DNA of 64,000 bases from Tubulanus polymorphus (lineage: Eukaryota; Nemertea; Palaeonemertea; Tubulaniformes; Tubulanidae), in NCBI RefSeq assembly GCF_964204645.1, contig NC_134036.1, positions 9,780,704-9,844,703 of the forward strand, given 5' to 3'. A program made the translations under genes and the position numbers. A model generated the notes under the pieces. It was given only the letters and a program-made list of their open reading frames with translations, ran no database searches and was not told the origin of the DNA. Below, piece by piece: positions 1-13,922 of the stretch; the stretch's first letter is position 1; each line of letters opens with the position of its first letter.

Positions 1-1256
1 ATATACCTATCAATTTGAACTTTTCACTTGGAAACTCATAGGCCTACCTCGAGTTGGTCAAAGAATACAAATACCTTGGCCTTATATTTTCATCGAATGG
101 TAAATTCCAGAAAGTCAAAGAGAACCTTTTTGCATCTGCCAACAGGGCAATGTTGTCAATCCAGAAAATGATCGGGGTACAAAACTGTAAGCCAAACACG
201 GCATTACACCTATTTGACACTCTTGTCAACCCAATCTTATTATACGGTTGCGAGATATGGCTGCCCTCTACAACACTTGCCAAAAGAATAGCGAAAAACA
301 ACCAGTTCTGCCTAGAATCAACCCTCATGAAAGAAACACATATTCACAAATTGCTTACCAAGTATAGGAAATAGGAAAGCCACTAACATGGCAGTTTTAG
401 GGGAAATGGGGAAGTACCCGCTTTACATCGAAGCCTGTATTAGAATTATCAATTTCTGGCAACATATGAAGGGCTCAAATGGTACTTTAGTAAATGTAAT
501 TTACGAAAGTGTTAAGAAACTGCCATGGAAACAAGTAGAATGGAACCACTTTATATATATTCTACTCTCATGTATTAGCCATGAATCGTTGTACATAGAA
601 AACTCTGACATCTCTAAATCAACAATAATAAGGTTAAGGCACATAATGCAGGAGAGGTTTAAAATATACTGGAATCATCTGATGGGAAATTCGAACAAAT
701 TAGAGTTTTTTAGATTGGTAAAAACAGGATTCCAAATGGAACCATACCTACTACTCGACATGCACAGGAACTATAGAATGGCCCTTACACGTCTCAGGCT
801 AAGTGCCCACCCACTAATGATAGAAAGGGGGAGACATTTTAACATCCCGCGTGCAGACAGGAAGTGTTCCCTATGTGATACAGTAGAAACTGAGGTCCAT
901 TTTGTGATGGAGTGCCCAAAGTATTCAGCTCTAAGGGCCTCCCTTGTAGAAAAATTTACAAAACTATTCCCAGACTATTGTACTCGAAATACTAATGTAC
1001 AATTTATTCAGATTCTCACGTCAACTAAGTTAGCTAAAGACCTAGGTCGTTTTTGCTATGCGGGTTTCATCAAGACGACATTATAATTCCATCGATCATC
1101 TATTGTATTAACCACCTTTTACCTCTTATACATGTGGAATTTGTAAATATAAGTGCTATTAGAAGTTTTGTTATCTTGTTAATATTCTTGTCACTTATGG
1201 TCATGTAATATTGATTTAAAAGACAATAAACATTAATTGAATTGAATTGAATTGTG
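1..1256 (+). mobile_element. LINE 3' fragment (jockey/CR1-like RT tail)
   Basis: This is the 3' part of a non-LTR retrotransposon that runs in from the left edge. Two reading frames (to 374, and 388-1086) encode the region after the RT active site: EYKYLGLIFSSNGKF, then LLYGCEIW, then a C-terminal Cys/His knuckle (CSLCDTVETEVHFVMECP). Such knuckles are known from many jockey/CR1/L2-type ORF2 proteins. The frames are offset by one base near 370-388, so the ORF is dead. An untranslated tail follows and ends in a short tandem run of ATTGA units near 1236-1254, the usual LINE 3' microsatellite tail. Endonuclease and RT palm are outside the window or lost. Family assignment is inferred; LINE identity is firm. 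Confidence 0.85.
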
Positions 1257-1869
1257 AGTATGTGACGTATTAGGTAATTTACTCACGTCAGATCACGTAA
1301 TCTATTTAGTGACCACACATGTTTCTGGGGAAATAATTGAGGAATTAGTTGTTCAAATAGGGTGGATTGATATTTTACGTAATACTTGGATTATTAATGA
1401 AATGCGTTCAAACTTGGTCATCAGCTGTAGTCAAAACAGACCACAGTATATAAGAGGGACATATCGAATGTAGAGGAGAACCGGGACTGACTGCCAACCC
1501 TACAGGACGAAAATACAGAAGTTATAAATAAAAATCTACAAACATCATAACTACATATAGTTGTTAAGAGTTCCTCGATAGCAAGGACCTATCACCGGAA
1601 CGCGGACAACAGGAAGATAATTACGGTAAACTCGCATAAAAGTCGCGAGGCCACTATACATCGGTGTTTTTCCGACGTCGCAAATCGTTTAAAATATTTT
1701 AACTGATAGTGTATATCCTACATACACCCAGACATACCCGTCACGCTTGAGAGAGCACAGACCAGTTGCGTGTGTAAAGTGTAAAGGGATCAAACAGGTG
1801 GTGCAACATGATGACCACATGAGAGATCTGACTAAATCCGTGGATTTTAACTAACTAGAAGAAAAACAG
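1257..1869. other. no gene seen; possible LINE 5' leader
   Basis: AT-rich sequence without a convincing reading frame. The part from about 1440 lies directly before the ORF1 relic and could be its 5' untranslated leader, but nothing in the sequence proves that. Confidence 0.3.
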
Positions 1870-2444
1870 TTCAAAATCAGTCGAGCTTAAAAAAGCAGGC
1901 CAGAAAATTTTTACATTAGACAAAGAGCTGAAAGAGGCAAGAAAGGATATTAAAAAACTCGAAAACCTGTGCATAGAGCTCCAGTTCACGATAAATAAAG
2001 ATAAGCCACGTGACCCTCTGGAAAACACGGATGTAACTCTTGTTGTAACAAACCTTCACTACACCGAGAATGAAAACGTGACCAAAAAATGTGAAAAACC
2101 CTATGAAAAAACTCGGGCTTTGCCGAGAAGTGAAAGTGATAAAAGCTATCCGTCTAAAAAGCCGTAACCCAACATTCCCTGGTATAATTAAGTTTGCCGT
2201 ACATGATAAAGAAACGAAAGTAGCAGTCTTAAGAGCGAAAAATGCACTTCTTAAAATCCCGAATTTCGAAACAGTTTGGATTCGTAGCAGCAAGAGCCAC
2301 CTTGAGAGACTCCATGAAATCAACACTCAAAGAATATTGAAAATGGTGCCTGGAGGCAACTATCTAAAAGTTGCTAGTTACGGACGACTGATTGACAAAA
2401 CCCCGAAACCGAACACCGCCCCATTGACAACGAGCCCCCGATGA
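1870..2444 (+). pseudogene. LINE ORF1-like nucleic-acid chaperone relic
   Basis: Two overlapping frames make one recognisable protein. The first (about 1919-2090) is a charged coiled coil (ELKEARKDIKKLENL) leading into VTNLHYTENENV. After a frame change near 2090 the second frame (2091-2444) has basic, RNA-binding-like text with PGIIKF, VLRAKNALL and WIRSSKSHLERLHEIN. A coiled coil followed by an RRM-like or basic C-terminal domain is typical of ORF1 proteins of CR1/L2/jockey-like LINEs, which coat the RNA. The frame change and the stop at 2442-2444, with no ORF2 directly behind, mark it as dead. It may belong to the ORF2 relic at 4712, with about 2.2 kb of unrelated sequence between them. 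Confidence 0.6.
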
Positions 2445-4711
2445 GAACCAAAGCTTTCATTCCTCCTGAAAAAGACTGAAGAATATCTTTTAGCAAACTT
2501 GACAGTATGCAATTTTCCGCAACACCAGATTCCGCACCTACGCAGGTCACTAGATCTCAGAGAATCCCAAAACGACGTAGGATACGGTCTAACAATTCCG
2601 GTCTAACCCAGATCTTAACGTTGGATCAGCAGCCGTCACTGCAAGAGACTGGTTACCGGTCTCTATCTTCAATTAGAGACCAGTTGTGCCCATCCTCCAT
2701 TTTACATTTTCGATGCATGTCAAATAAGGTCAAACATGTAAAGTTGCAAGTTATTACCTGGTTAAGATGGCGTCTCTTCTAATCTGCTTAGCTTCGAGCG
2801 ATATCAAAATTGCCCTTAACAATGGACGGCAAGACATTCATTGCTTAAGTATGAGATAAATCCGCCTATTATTTACCTGGTACTCGGAATACAAACTAAC
2901 AAGAATCGAAATCTAATGCGAGGTAAGCTCTACCGCGACCGTCACTGAATACAGAACATTCTGAAGGAACAGGGGACATCCTTTCTATATCTACAGTTCG
3001 TGAGAAGCATTTAGTAGTGAATTTTATGTTTTAATACAGTGTTGTAAAATTACTATATTTAGTATCTGAATAAAGTTTACAATTGTTGAACTCCTTAGTG
3101 CTTTGTGAGATTGGATATGTTTGGATCCACCTCAGCTTACTGATTTCCTGATACAGACAGCAAGTTGGGACAGTCAAATTAAGAGACTTGGTCAAGACAA
3201 GTTACTCAGATCACACTGTAAATTCGCAATATCCTCTCTTCTCATGGACCACACAATGTCAATGTTGACTTTGCTAGAAATCGATTATAGAATTCATCAC
3301 GACCAATTCTTTTTCACTGAATTCAATATTTATTGTTCACTTCTGGTACAAAATCTTGTTCAGCCCCTGACAAGAGAATAAGCAATGATACGTATTTCAT
3401 TATTTTTTTTTCATTGACAAATTGGGACGATCCTGATATCGCTGATTTGAATGATAGTGTCTTTAGAATCATAAAGACCAAGTCTCGACCAGACAGATAA
3501 TCCAATCACAATTCAAATTGAAGGCTCGCTAGTGCAGTTATTCACAGAATCCAGCTCTTTAAACCTCATCAGATATACGAGCAATTATCTAAGTTTAGAC
3601 AATTGCTCGTAGATCAGATCGTGAGCAATGGAGAAATAAAGTACACAACATCTTGGCGCAGCGGCGCTTGCTGATGATGATGAGTTTATCAGAATCAATG
3701 AGTTTCACCGCCTGTTATTTGGAATCTCATTTCATCACAGCTAGTGCTGATTCTTTATTCTCTTTGATTACTGCATGATGTTATCATTCTTAAATTAAAA
3801 TACATATCACTTACAATTAAACCTGGATTGACTTTACAATTAATGGTTCAGAATCCATTTTTCAAACTTACCTTGACTTGATGCATTGCAATCTATTCCT
3901 TCATGTTGAGCTAATTTGACACGCATTACTTCAATTTCTTAAAACATCCTACGAGTTGTGACTCACAAAATCACCACTAAAACGCTCTAGATAATCTACA
4001 ATAGATAATCAATACAGTGTTCGTTAAATAGCACTCATATTCAATGTTCACATTTTTATGAAGAAGTAAGTAAGTAGGTGAAGTTACCTCGTTGATGTCA
4101 TTATTTTCACTGGATCAACTGCTGATCCGATGTCACATTAAGAACAATCAATCAATCGCCTCGAGTGAACAAACAAGTAAATGTAAGTTTATGTATTGTT
4201 GTTTCCATCCACCAGTCCAAATTGCTGATTGACGACCAGTAGGTTTTGACGGCGCTGTCACGCAGCCATACTGAATTGAATACCGATATTTTCGGTACCA
4301 CACGCTAAACAAGTGCCTGCAGAAGCGTTACCTGGCAGTTCTAACGGAATTTCTTCCTTCATTGGTATAAAAAATGACTTTAAAGAGGTCCATGGAACGT
4401 AAATCGAGACACAGTGTAGGCGGCCAAGTTACATTGTTCACGTGATGAAATACTGAAATCTGATTGGTTCCGTAAAATCTGCGGAAGATGGCGGACGGGC
4501 AAAACCTGTCCCATATTGAATGGGACAGGCAACCAGTCTATCACTCATAGAAACACCGGACGCCAGTGCTCAACACTCAGTACGTCGGCAACGATCATGA
4601 ATACCCCAGCAGAACCAGTTCTTAGCGATATCCTGAGCCAAGCAAACAAAGTCCTAATCTCGAGAATAGGATTGCAGCGTTGACCAACAGTCGCGCCAAT
4701 TCGATTTAACA
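2445..4711. other. intergenic, no convincing gene
   Basis: Several short frames, none with family features. A 91-codon frame at 2507-2782 follows the ORF1 relic and contains FRCMSNKVKHVKLQ, which faintly resembles the start of LINE endonucleases; I do not call it. Around 4507-4530 there is a short hairpin built on CTGTCCCAT/ATGGGACAG. Confidence 0.4.
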
Positions 4712-7700
4712 ATTCTGTGCCTAAACGTGCGTGGACTACGGTCAAACTAGATTCCCAGAACTAGAACAGTTAATATGTGAAAACGATATAATTGTACTAA
4801 CTGAAACGAAATTAGACACTACCGATAAGCTATGGATCGACACATTCGCACATGATTTGGGATATATTGTTATTCCTCACAATAGAAAGGGCCTATCCAT
4901 TAGAAGATCCGGTGGCATCGCAATCCTGATGAGAAATAAACTTAAAGATTGTGTTAAAAATGTGCGTTCCAACAAAGTGAGCCTATGGGTCGAACTAGAC
5001 CGAGGTAATTTTCTTAATGAAAAAAATATAGTTACATCAGCCCTGAAACAAGTGATTATGGCGATGTTAACCTTTTTAAAGAGGTCAACTATAAATATTG
5101 TAAACAACCATATTATCATGTGTGGTGACTTCAACGCCCATACAAAAAACCTTCTAGATAACTTCCCAAACAACAATGATGATTTGATTGAAAATGAACT
5201 TCACCTCAACGAAGCACTCGATGACACGATCGACACCGTATCGCATATGAATGATCACGGTTATTTAACTAGATATAATAGGGACCAAAGTGTGAATAAT
5301 TATGGCCGAAAGCTCCTCGAATTTTGCAAAAGGTATTCTTTGTTAATTTTGTTCATAGTAAACGCTAGGGTCGGCCACGATAGACTTATTGGCGATTTTA
5401 CGTGTGTAAAGGGGATTAACCACCATACAGTTGACTATATGATCGCGTCGCCTGATCTATTCCCAGTAATCGCACATTTTCATGTACTTGATTTTGAACG
5501 GGCCGTGTCTTATGTCTATGCTAAACATAAAACAGAAGAAAATAAAGCCAGACCAAATCGCCTTTTTCGACTGTACAAAAACTCTGTTAAAACCGACAAC
5601 CAAAATTCAATAGATAAACTAAATAAACGCATTAAGAACCTTAAAAGGTCAAACCCCGGAGACTTATGGAAACTCCTAAAGAACAAAGTCCGTTTCCCCT
5701 GCCTGGCAAATATCAATGACTTGACCAACCACTTTCGCCAACTAAACTCAAAGCCGTCTTTCACAAACGAAAACATAGACGCCGACCTAGAAAATATGAC
5801 AATGGATAATCTAGATAATGAACCCTTAGAATTGGTAGTTTCACATTCCGAAATCTCGAAAGCTATACGAAATTTGAAAAACAATAAAGCCCCTGGCCTT
5901 GACGATATTACTAACGTAATTCTGAGAAGTGCAGAACCTGTGTTATCCCCAATTCTTGTCGTCATATTCAATGAAATTATTACTACAGGAATCAACCCAG
6001 ACAACTGGCTTTTAGGATCAATAATACCAATTTATAAAAATGAAGGATGTCCCACATCACCCGATAATTACAGAGGAATAACTCTACTAAGTTGCTTCGG
6101 TAAAATTTTCATCAGTATCATTGATTCCAGGCTCAGTACATTCCTAGAAATATGGTCTATTAGCCTAAACAAAGCGGGCTTCCGTAAAAACCACAGCGTA
6201 AACGGCCACATATTTACCCTGAAAAGTATAATAGATATCTCCTCTGCAAATAAGAAAAGATTATACTGCGCCTTCATAGACTACGAGACGGCTTTCGACA
6301 AAATCTGGCGTAAAGCACTATGGCAAAAATTGTTGAATACCGGTGTAAATGGTAACATTTTAAGAATTACCCAAAATATATATGCTCATATCAAATCATG
6401 TGTACAGATGGACGGAGACAAATCTGATTTTCCCCAGTATTATTTTCTATTTACATAAACGATCTAGAGTGTTTTATGGCTAATGAAGGCTGTAGTTTAA
6501 TTAATATAGAGGGTAGCGATAACACAGTTTGGTTGATCTTGAAACTACTATTACTTCTATACGCAGACGCTACGCTAATTTTATCAGAGTCCACAGAAGG
6601 ACTCCAGCACGCCTTGGACACCTAAGTAAAATATGGCAAACTTTGTTAGCTTAAAATTAACTGTGCCAAAACAAAAATTGTTATTTTTCAGAAACGAAAA
6701 TCGAGAAACCGAACTGACTTCAACTTCCACTTGGGTGAAAATAGTATTGAAATAGTAGAGGATTTCAAATATCTAGGTATTTTATTTAACTCTAATGGGT
6801 CTTTCTGCAAATTTAGAAAATCTTAACATGATAGCGCTCTCAAAGCTATGTACTTCGTCCTCAGGAAGTCGCAACAGTTAAACTTGAGCATCGATACAAG
6901 TTTATATCTTTTTGATTCTATGGTTAAACCGATCCTGTTGTATGCGTGTGAAATATGGGGATTTGAAAACCTGAAAATTCTAGAAGCAGTTCATCTACAG
7001 TTTTGTAAATATATGTTACGCCTCAATAATTCAACACCAGGTTATATGATATATGGAGAGCTACTTAGAGTACCCTTGTGGGTGGATATAAAATCTAAAA
7101 TGGCAAAATTCTGGGCAAACCTTGTTTCCGAAAATGGGGAAACCTTATCAAGCAAAATGTACCATATACTGCTCGATGCCAGTGTTTCAAAAGATATAGA
7201 TTTTAAATGGTTATCATGGATGAAAGGTATACTTGAAGAATGTGGAATGGTCGATGTTTGGCTACCCCAAAATTTCCCAAATATTCAATTCCTATTCGAA
7301 TCTATTAAACTGCGACTAACCGACCAATTTACCCAACATTGGTATTCAGACTGATTAACTTCTTCAAAAGCTGTTACATATGGTGAAATCAAAACCAACC
7401 TTTAATCACAAAGAACTAGAACCGTACATTTCATTATTACCGATGTCGTATCGTATAACACTTAGTAGATTTCGATGCAGTAATCACAGCCTACCGATTG
7501 AAACAGGTAAACAGAATAACGTGCCCAAAGAAGAAAGACTTACTTAAGAAGAAGTACTACATGTAACGCAGGATGCCATGGTGATGAAAGACATTTTCTC
7601 CAAGAATGCAACTTTTTCACGACCGATAGAAACAAACTGATCCCCTCTAAATTTTGGACAAATCTACCTACCCATAACTTGAACAAACTGTTTAATGTAA

Positions 7701-7737
7701 AACAAAAGAAAACACTAATCAATTTATGTAAATTCAT
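4712..7737 (+). pseudogene. LINE ORF2: APE endonuclease + reverse transcriptase, degraded
   Basis: A nearly full-length but broken ORF2 of a jockey-like LINE. The endonuclease begins with NVRGLRSN near 4724, then a frame change leads into the long frame 4731-6458 with VLTETKL and MCGDFNAHT (APE-type metal and catalytic motifs). The RT follows: NNKAPGLDDI, PDNYRGITLLSCFGK and the motif A region FIDYETAFDKIW. After 6440 the frame breaks; INDLE and LLYADATLI follow, where the catalytic YADD reads YADA. A third frame (6848-7354) has LLYACEIWG, and past 7440 there is a decayed Cys/His tail. The EN has an internal deletion near 5010-5040. Together the lesions rule out activity. ORF2 would nick target DNA and prime reverse transcription. 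Confidence 0.85.
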
Positions 7738-8229
7738 TAAAGTCTGTACCCGTGCATTATGAGTTTTCCGGTTTGCTCAGCTACCCGTACTGACGGGGTA
7801 CTCCGGTTAATGAAATTTTAACACCGGATTGCTGATCTACCCATTTTACGGGGGTACGGTATGTTCTTTGATCTGACAGTTTCAAGTGGATAATGAGGAT
7901 GATTGCTGATTTTTATCATGTGGTGTTCTTATCAAAATTCAGGAAGAAGGTGAAGGCCGTCGAAACCACAGTACCGACGATCTTCGCGAACGTGGTCCTT
8001 GCTATATATACAATACGTACTAGAAATCTCTCTCGAATTTTGATAATTTGACCACTTGCGCGATCGAGAGTTTGATAGGCGGATCCAGCTCCGAAACAAC
8101 TTGCTTGCACTACCTACCACCTGCTACGTATGGTTTGTGTACTTAGAACTACCGTAATTAATCAATGGTGCACCGCGAACAAGTCTACACACTGAGTGCC
8201 CACTGAGCACCTGGGAATCTTATGACTGA
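7738..8229. other. LINE 3' flank and non-coding sequence
   Basis: Contains two diverged versions of a short motif (GCTCAGCTACCCGTACTGAC near 7776, and a related one near 7832), probably an imperfect tandem repeat in the LINE 3' region. No gene seen; the frames on the minus strand near 7916-8120 have no recognisable features. Confidence 0.4.
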
Positions 8230-9060
8230 CCACAGTAACACGACAACTGACCAGACGAGAAACACGCAAATATCGGAAACTAAGTAGTCGTGTAAGGTGT
8301 CAAACAGCTAGGAATATGTCACAGCGAACTTTCCAACTGACCACTAGTGACCGCAACTGACCAGACGAGAAACACGCAAATATCGGAAACTAAGTAGTCG
8401 TGTTAGGTGTCAAACAGCTAGGAATATATCACAGCAAAGTTTCCAACTGACCACTAGTGACCGCAACTGACCAGACGAGAAACACGCGAATATCGGAAAC
8501 TAAGTAGTCGTGTTAGGTGTCAAACAGCTAGGAATATATCACAGCAAAGTTTCCAACTGACCACTAGTGACCGCAACTGACCAGACGAGAAACACGCGAA
8601 TATCGGAAACTAAGTAGTCGTGTTAGGTGTCAAACAGCTAGGAATATATCACAGCAAAGTTTCCAACTGACCACTAGTGACCGCAACTGACCAGACGAGA
8701 AACACGCAAATATCGGAAACTAAGTAGGCCTAGTCGTGTTTGGTGTCAAACAGCTAGGAATATATCACAGCAAAGTTTCCAACTGACCACTAGTGACCGC
8801 AACTGACCAGACGAGAAACACGCAAATATCGGAAACTAAGTAGGCCTAGTCGTGTTTGGTGTCAAACAGCTAGGAATATATCACAGCAAAGTTTCCAACT
8901 GACCACTAGTGACCGCAACTGACCAGACGAGAAACACGCGAATATCGGAAACTAAGTAGTCGTGTTAGGTGTCAAACAGCTAGGAATATATCACTGCGAA
9001 CTTTCCAACTGACCACTCTAGTGACCGCATATGACCAGTGACCACGACTGACCAGACGAG
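8230..9060. repeat. satellite-like tandem array, 110/116-bp unit
   Basis: About seven copies of one unit, marked by CAACTGACCAGACGAGAAAC at about 8244, 8354, 8464, 8574, 8684, 8800 and 8916. The spacing is exactly 110 bp for the first five, then 116 bp for two, because those units (starting about 8684 and 8800) carry a 6-base GGCCTA insertion. Units are almost identical, so the array is young or kept uniform by unequal exchange. The last unit (9000-9060) is decayed. No open frame runs through it. Confidence 0.95.
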
Positions 9061-9141
9061 AAACACGCGCGGGGTTCGCGTTGGGTGTCAAACAGCCTGA
9101 TGGTGGTTTTGCAAAAGGTAGGGCATACGAGCGATTTTTTC

Positions 9142-9188
9142 GGGCGATTTACAAATTCACTGCCATCGGGCGAATTTGTAAATCGCCC
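9142..9188. repeat. perfect 17-bp stem hairpin
   Basis: GGGCGATTTACAAATTC at 9142-9158 is exactly complementary to 9172-9188, with a 13-base loop. It sits just after the satellite array. Function unknown; it could be the end of a small fold-back element or a structural by-product. Confidence 0.8.
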
Positions 9189-9954
9189 TATTCTCACTAT
9201 TCTCTTTTCAACCCGTTTCAATGAAGACTTTTGGATATCCTTCGATAGGGCCTACAGTTTAAAATGGATTAAAACCCAATGTTTTGGAGGTCAACATCAG
9301 TTTAAGAAAACGAATTGATAGCCGTGGTTTGGGGATGTTTCCCATCCTGGCAGTGTGGATGATCCTATTAAGTGTGACCTACGAGCTGATATCGTAAAAA
9401 GCTTAATTATCAACCGATTTTCAAAATTTTCACCGAGCTGTAGGTTTCGTAAATCATTCGCGGTCATTATGGTGCCAAATACGCATGCGTCGGTTGGCTA
9501 CGTCATCTTAAAACTACCTCTATGGATTGCTTTTAGAATCAAGACGCACCTAACAGCGCCGCTATCCAGCGATGTCGAATCCCACACACGCCTGACAGTA
9601 TGATTGACAGCGTTACTGATCGTACCAGTGTGTAGTACACCGATATAGGGCGAGCTTCCTCCTGTTAGATAATTGCTCGTAGACATACACAGTGTCGCCG
9701 TGGCTGTGCATACACTCCCCGCAGGCTTGCTTTACACGTGCACGCGGATCGACGTATTTGTTTACAAATAAAGCAGAGCATGCGCAGTGCGAACAAAATG
9801 GTTGAAAGTTCTTGTGAAAAAAATCGGTTTGCAGTCAGAATGTGAACGTGGAGACCGGTAACCAGTCAAACTAAAGATAAGGACCGACAACCAGTCTACA
9901 ACCCGGAAGTAAAATCCAACTTTCCAGTTTAAGCCCTGAAGTTAGAATGTTAGA
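9189..9954. other. non-coding sequence upstream of the 9955 gene
   Basis: No gene seen. The last 250 bases are richer in CpG and carry the NRF-1-like site listed next, which fits a promoter region. Confidence 0.4.
9778..9790 (+). promoter_or_regulatory. NRF-1-like promoter motif
   Basis: GCATGCGCAGTGC resembles the palindromic NRF-1 site (GCGCATGCGC) found in many TATA-less metazoan promoters. It lies about 165 bases before the first ATG of the 9955 gene and is followed by CAAAATGG, a YY1-like context. Motif match only. Confidence 0.4.
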
Positions 9955-10173
9955 ATGTCCCTTCCAATTGGGTCAAATTTATCGGATTCTGATATTATAT
10001 CAAAGCTCTACGATTTCGACGATCAGATAATCGTGGGCGATGTCAAGTTCAATTCAGAGACGCTGTCTGTTACACCTCGAGCTTTCTCTCGAGTATCAAC
10101 GTTCGAAACAATTGACGTAAATGCAGTTAAGTTGAAGTCGCTGAATTCATTTGTATTAGAAAAAGCCCAGTTG

Positions 10174-12213
10174 GTGAGTTTCATTTTTTTCCGGAGATAA
10201 TTTGACAGTATTTTTGCCGGGTAAAAGTGCAGATCCGCAACTCTCATGTGTTCTAGGTCGGGCGACCCGAAGTTTTCGCGTTTTGAATTCGTCGAGAATG
10301 CGCACTCTCTCACTCGTCAAACAATGTAGAGTACATTTGTACATGAAGTGATAATTCGTGAAATTTCACAAATTCAGGATTTATCCGAATTACGTTATAA
10401 TCATAAAACACTGAAGAAGCCTTTACTAGGCTAACAAAGAGACTAAATACAACGACATTAAAGGACGACCGAAAAACCAACGCTGGTTACGCGTCATATA
10501 TTACTGATTACATGATTGACACAATCCACTGAATAACAAATCACTAGGCCTACTGTTCTAGCTTTAGAATGTTTCAATTAATCCAATGCAGTGATTTTAT
10601 TTCTTGATATCTCCACTAGAAAGTAGAGTTTTGGCCCGGTTTATCGTTATTATCTTTAAATAGGATGCCATATTTGATGGTTTAATCTAAAGTGAAGATT
10701 TGTGAAAAGTATTTGCTGATTGTGAGGTTAATCAGTGCATAAAATGAATCCAATTTTTGTCAACTGTAGCTGGGGCTTTTAATGCTTGCCAAATTGTCTG
10801 ATATCATTGTTGAAATTGACAAGAAATTGTTATTTTTCTTCCTCAAATTGAGTTGGTCATGAAATATTGTTTCAGCAAATATTTTTTTAACAAGTCGTCA
10901 CAAGTCACTTTAGATGTACCCATCCAATATGGCATCTGCTTAAAAAATCGCGACAATCTCGAGACAAAATCCAGGCTAAAAATCTATTTTCTAGTGGAGG
11001 TGTCATGAAATAAATCACTGCACTGATTTCCTAATGACATTCTGAATCTGAAACAGTGATATTTAATGTAATTGATTGAACCATTTACGAGAGGGAAAGA
11101 GACACTTTTTGATATTTTGATTATTTGATATTTCAGGCCCCAGTTCAGGATCAACTGAGTCAGGTGGGACTGATGCCGACTGCACAACAATGGGCATCCT
11201 CCCCAGCAAGGATTTGAACCCGATAACATCACTACAGCCGCAGTAGGCCTATGAAACCCTGTCACATAGCCTGAGTACGCAGCGTAGATGATGTCCTAGC
11301 CAAAGATATCCCATTTTATTTTAGCCCAGGTTTCTATTTTATAGTCTATCCTTCCTCGACAGGGATTTTAACTTGATGTCGTCACTACACTCAGCCACGG
11401 CACAAACCCCTGGCACACTACAGTATATTCAATTAGAGCCAGGTCCCAGACCCGTCTGTCGTTTGTAAAGGACCCGCCTGTTTTTTCAAACCAGCTTTCG
11501 TTTCAGGGACTGTGACATAAGGGACCCTCCTGTTTTTCAAAGGGGCCTGGCTTGTTAATTTCTTACTGAAAACACTGCTCTAGACTGGATTCGCAGGTAT
11601 GAGCGCAGGTTTGTGGCACCTCAGATTTGTGATCAAATTGCTTGTTGTTTAATCACTGACTTGTTCTTTTTTCCTGTAAGAACTAGGCCTATAGGCCAAA
11701 ATGGAAACCCAGGCTAAAATAAAACAGGATTTCTCACGGGTCTTAGCGTCATTAGGCCTCATTTGTAGATAAAGATTTTTGAGGAAAATATCAACCGGTT
11801 TTAACTTCTAATCTTGATTTTTGATATATCACTATCATAAATCTCCTCATTTGGAATTGGAGTTAACCGGGTTATTGTTCTTGCCACTAGTGGGAGTTGA
11901 ATATGTGACAAGTTCTATGAGTGCGGTTCAGTTGGTGAGTTTAAAAGGTCATGTTTATGTAATATGTCCACCAAGGGACATTGAATATTGAAATTTTCTG
12001 TTTTTTAGCATTTCAACAAGATTAGCCTATATAGACAAAATTTCATGGTACATGTGGCAATGAGATTACAATACAGTAGGCATTATACGTTCTACTCTTG
12101 TTACACTGTTCCGATGTTAGACACTGTTGAATGGAGTATGGAAGTGTCTTCTGTTGACAATAATTGATGGGATTTGTTGACGATAATTGTACGAAATTTT
12201 TGTATCATTGCAG
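10174..12213 (+). other. intron 1 of the 9955 gene
   Basis: Intron sequence with dispersed repeat fragments. The stretch near 11930-12010 (GTTTAAAAGGTCATG, CACCAAGGGACATTGAATATTG) belongs to the same family as the 155-bp array at 42.9 kb. No other gene seen. Confidence 0.6.
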
Positions 12214-12466
12214 TTAGAAAAAAAAGGTAATATTGCCTTATCGAAAGCTTTTGATGATCTTCGAAGATTTTGGCGGGATCAGGATAATGCAAGGTGCTTC
12301 ACTGATGGACTGAAGTCTGTTAAGTGTGAAAACGACCTACAGATACTGTTAAGTATTCACTTGTTCGGAAAGTTGAAATCATGCGCTTTAATAGCTGAAA
12401 GACACACAGGATTGGTGTGTTGCTGTGGATGTGGATCAAGTCCATCTCTTGGAAAAACCTGTATTG

Positions 12467-13922
12467 GTGAGTTGATTCATCATCACTAAATGCCAGGGGC
12501 GGATTCAGGAGTGTACGAGGGATGCATGCCCCCTTTTTTGGCCAAATGACCTTGGAATTTTCTCCCCAAGACTTGTTTAAATAGAGACTTGTTGCATATT
12601 TCATTCCTAATTTCAAACAGCTTTTCAAAATGCTCAGAATGCACCTAGACGCATCAAATTTTTGGCCTACTTGGGACTTTACAAAACTGGTCTGATAAGA
12701 ATCAAGATGGTGACTTGCAGCCATTTTTGTAGCAGCCATTATCCTCCCATGGTGCATCAGCATGAGAAAAATTGAGTCGATCGGACACAAGATGTCCGTC
12801 ATGTGACCTTTAATTTTGTGCCCAAAAAGGTAATTTTTTCCCTGAATTTTGAGACCTGTAGCTTCTGAATGGTTGGCCCTTTTCATTGAAACGCGTGATG
12901 GTTATACTTTAAGAAGGACTCTGACAGATTTTTTGATCAGTCAAGTGTGGCAGTCATCTTAGTGTCATCACTCCTCATTTGTAAATAGAAGTAGTTTTTT
13001 TTAGGAAAATACAATAGAACTGGAGTAAGTCGGTAAATGTCCGAATTACAAAAATTCCGATTTTGAGTAAGTCAGATTTTGGGGGTTTTCTAAGAAAAAT
13101 CCGAGTTAGCTACAGATTAAGACCCTAACCCTTACAACTGAGTGACACAGGGTCAATACGCTATTCTATAGCCAACTACTATTGTAAACATATGTGTCCG
13201 TCAAGAGAAAAATCGATCTACCGGTGTATATTACGATACGTGCCGGTGACGATCTTTTTAAAAAGAACTGAAATTAGCCGACAGACTTAGAGATTGAAAA
13301 ATGCATTGCTTTGAAACTTTCAGGACATATATTCTAGCCGACTTAGTCGAATTTCCGACTTCTAGAATCCGACTTTGAGACAGATATTATCGCTCCCCGA
13401 ACTCGCTTCCACCTGGCCTCACGACGCCTGATTTCATTACTGGCAAAGTGGTCGCTGATTGGAGGTCCATTTAACGGGAATTCCAACAGAAGTCTAATGT
13501 TGTTTGTTACAAGCGCTGTGATTGGCCCGACCTGATTCTGGTCGGCAAGAAACGACTCCAATGACTCATGAGGTCAAGGGGGTTCGGGGAACAGCTTTAG
13601 CGTAGTGGGTTCGAATAACTTAGTATTTTCATATTATTGGTACCCAGGAATGAAAACGGACCAAATTGAATTGCAAAATTGTAGCTTATGATATGTTCTA
13701 TGATCGTGGTGAGTTTCAAGGTCATTGGTTGTGCACCCCTTTTCCCAAAAGAGCTGTAGTAGCTGCCCCTGTAGTAATAAATTTTAATCCTCAAGTTCTG
13801 ATGATATTTTGCATTTAAAAGACTGCAGCAATTGATGCATCAAAAACGTTTGTAAAATTATCTATAAATACTTTCTTTTATTAAAATTCTATAAATATAT
13901 CTTATATTGCTTTACATTTTAG
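12467..13922 (+). other. intron 2 of the 9955 gene, with repeat fragments
   Basis: Holds a copy of the dispersed 'CATCTTGATTC / GCATCAGCATGAG' repeat (about 12500-12900), also seen near 33.0, 35.8, 43.9 and 55.4 kb, and a fragment of the 155-bp family (about 13615-13745). No gene seen on either strand. Confidence 0.5.

Noticed and set aside
8230-9060. CRISPR-like array
   Set aside because: Units are contiguous 110/116-bp satellites with no distinct spacers, in a eukaryotic setting with no cas genes.
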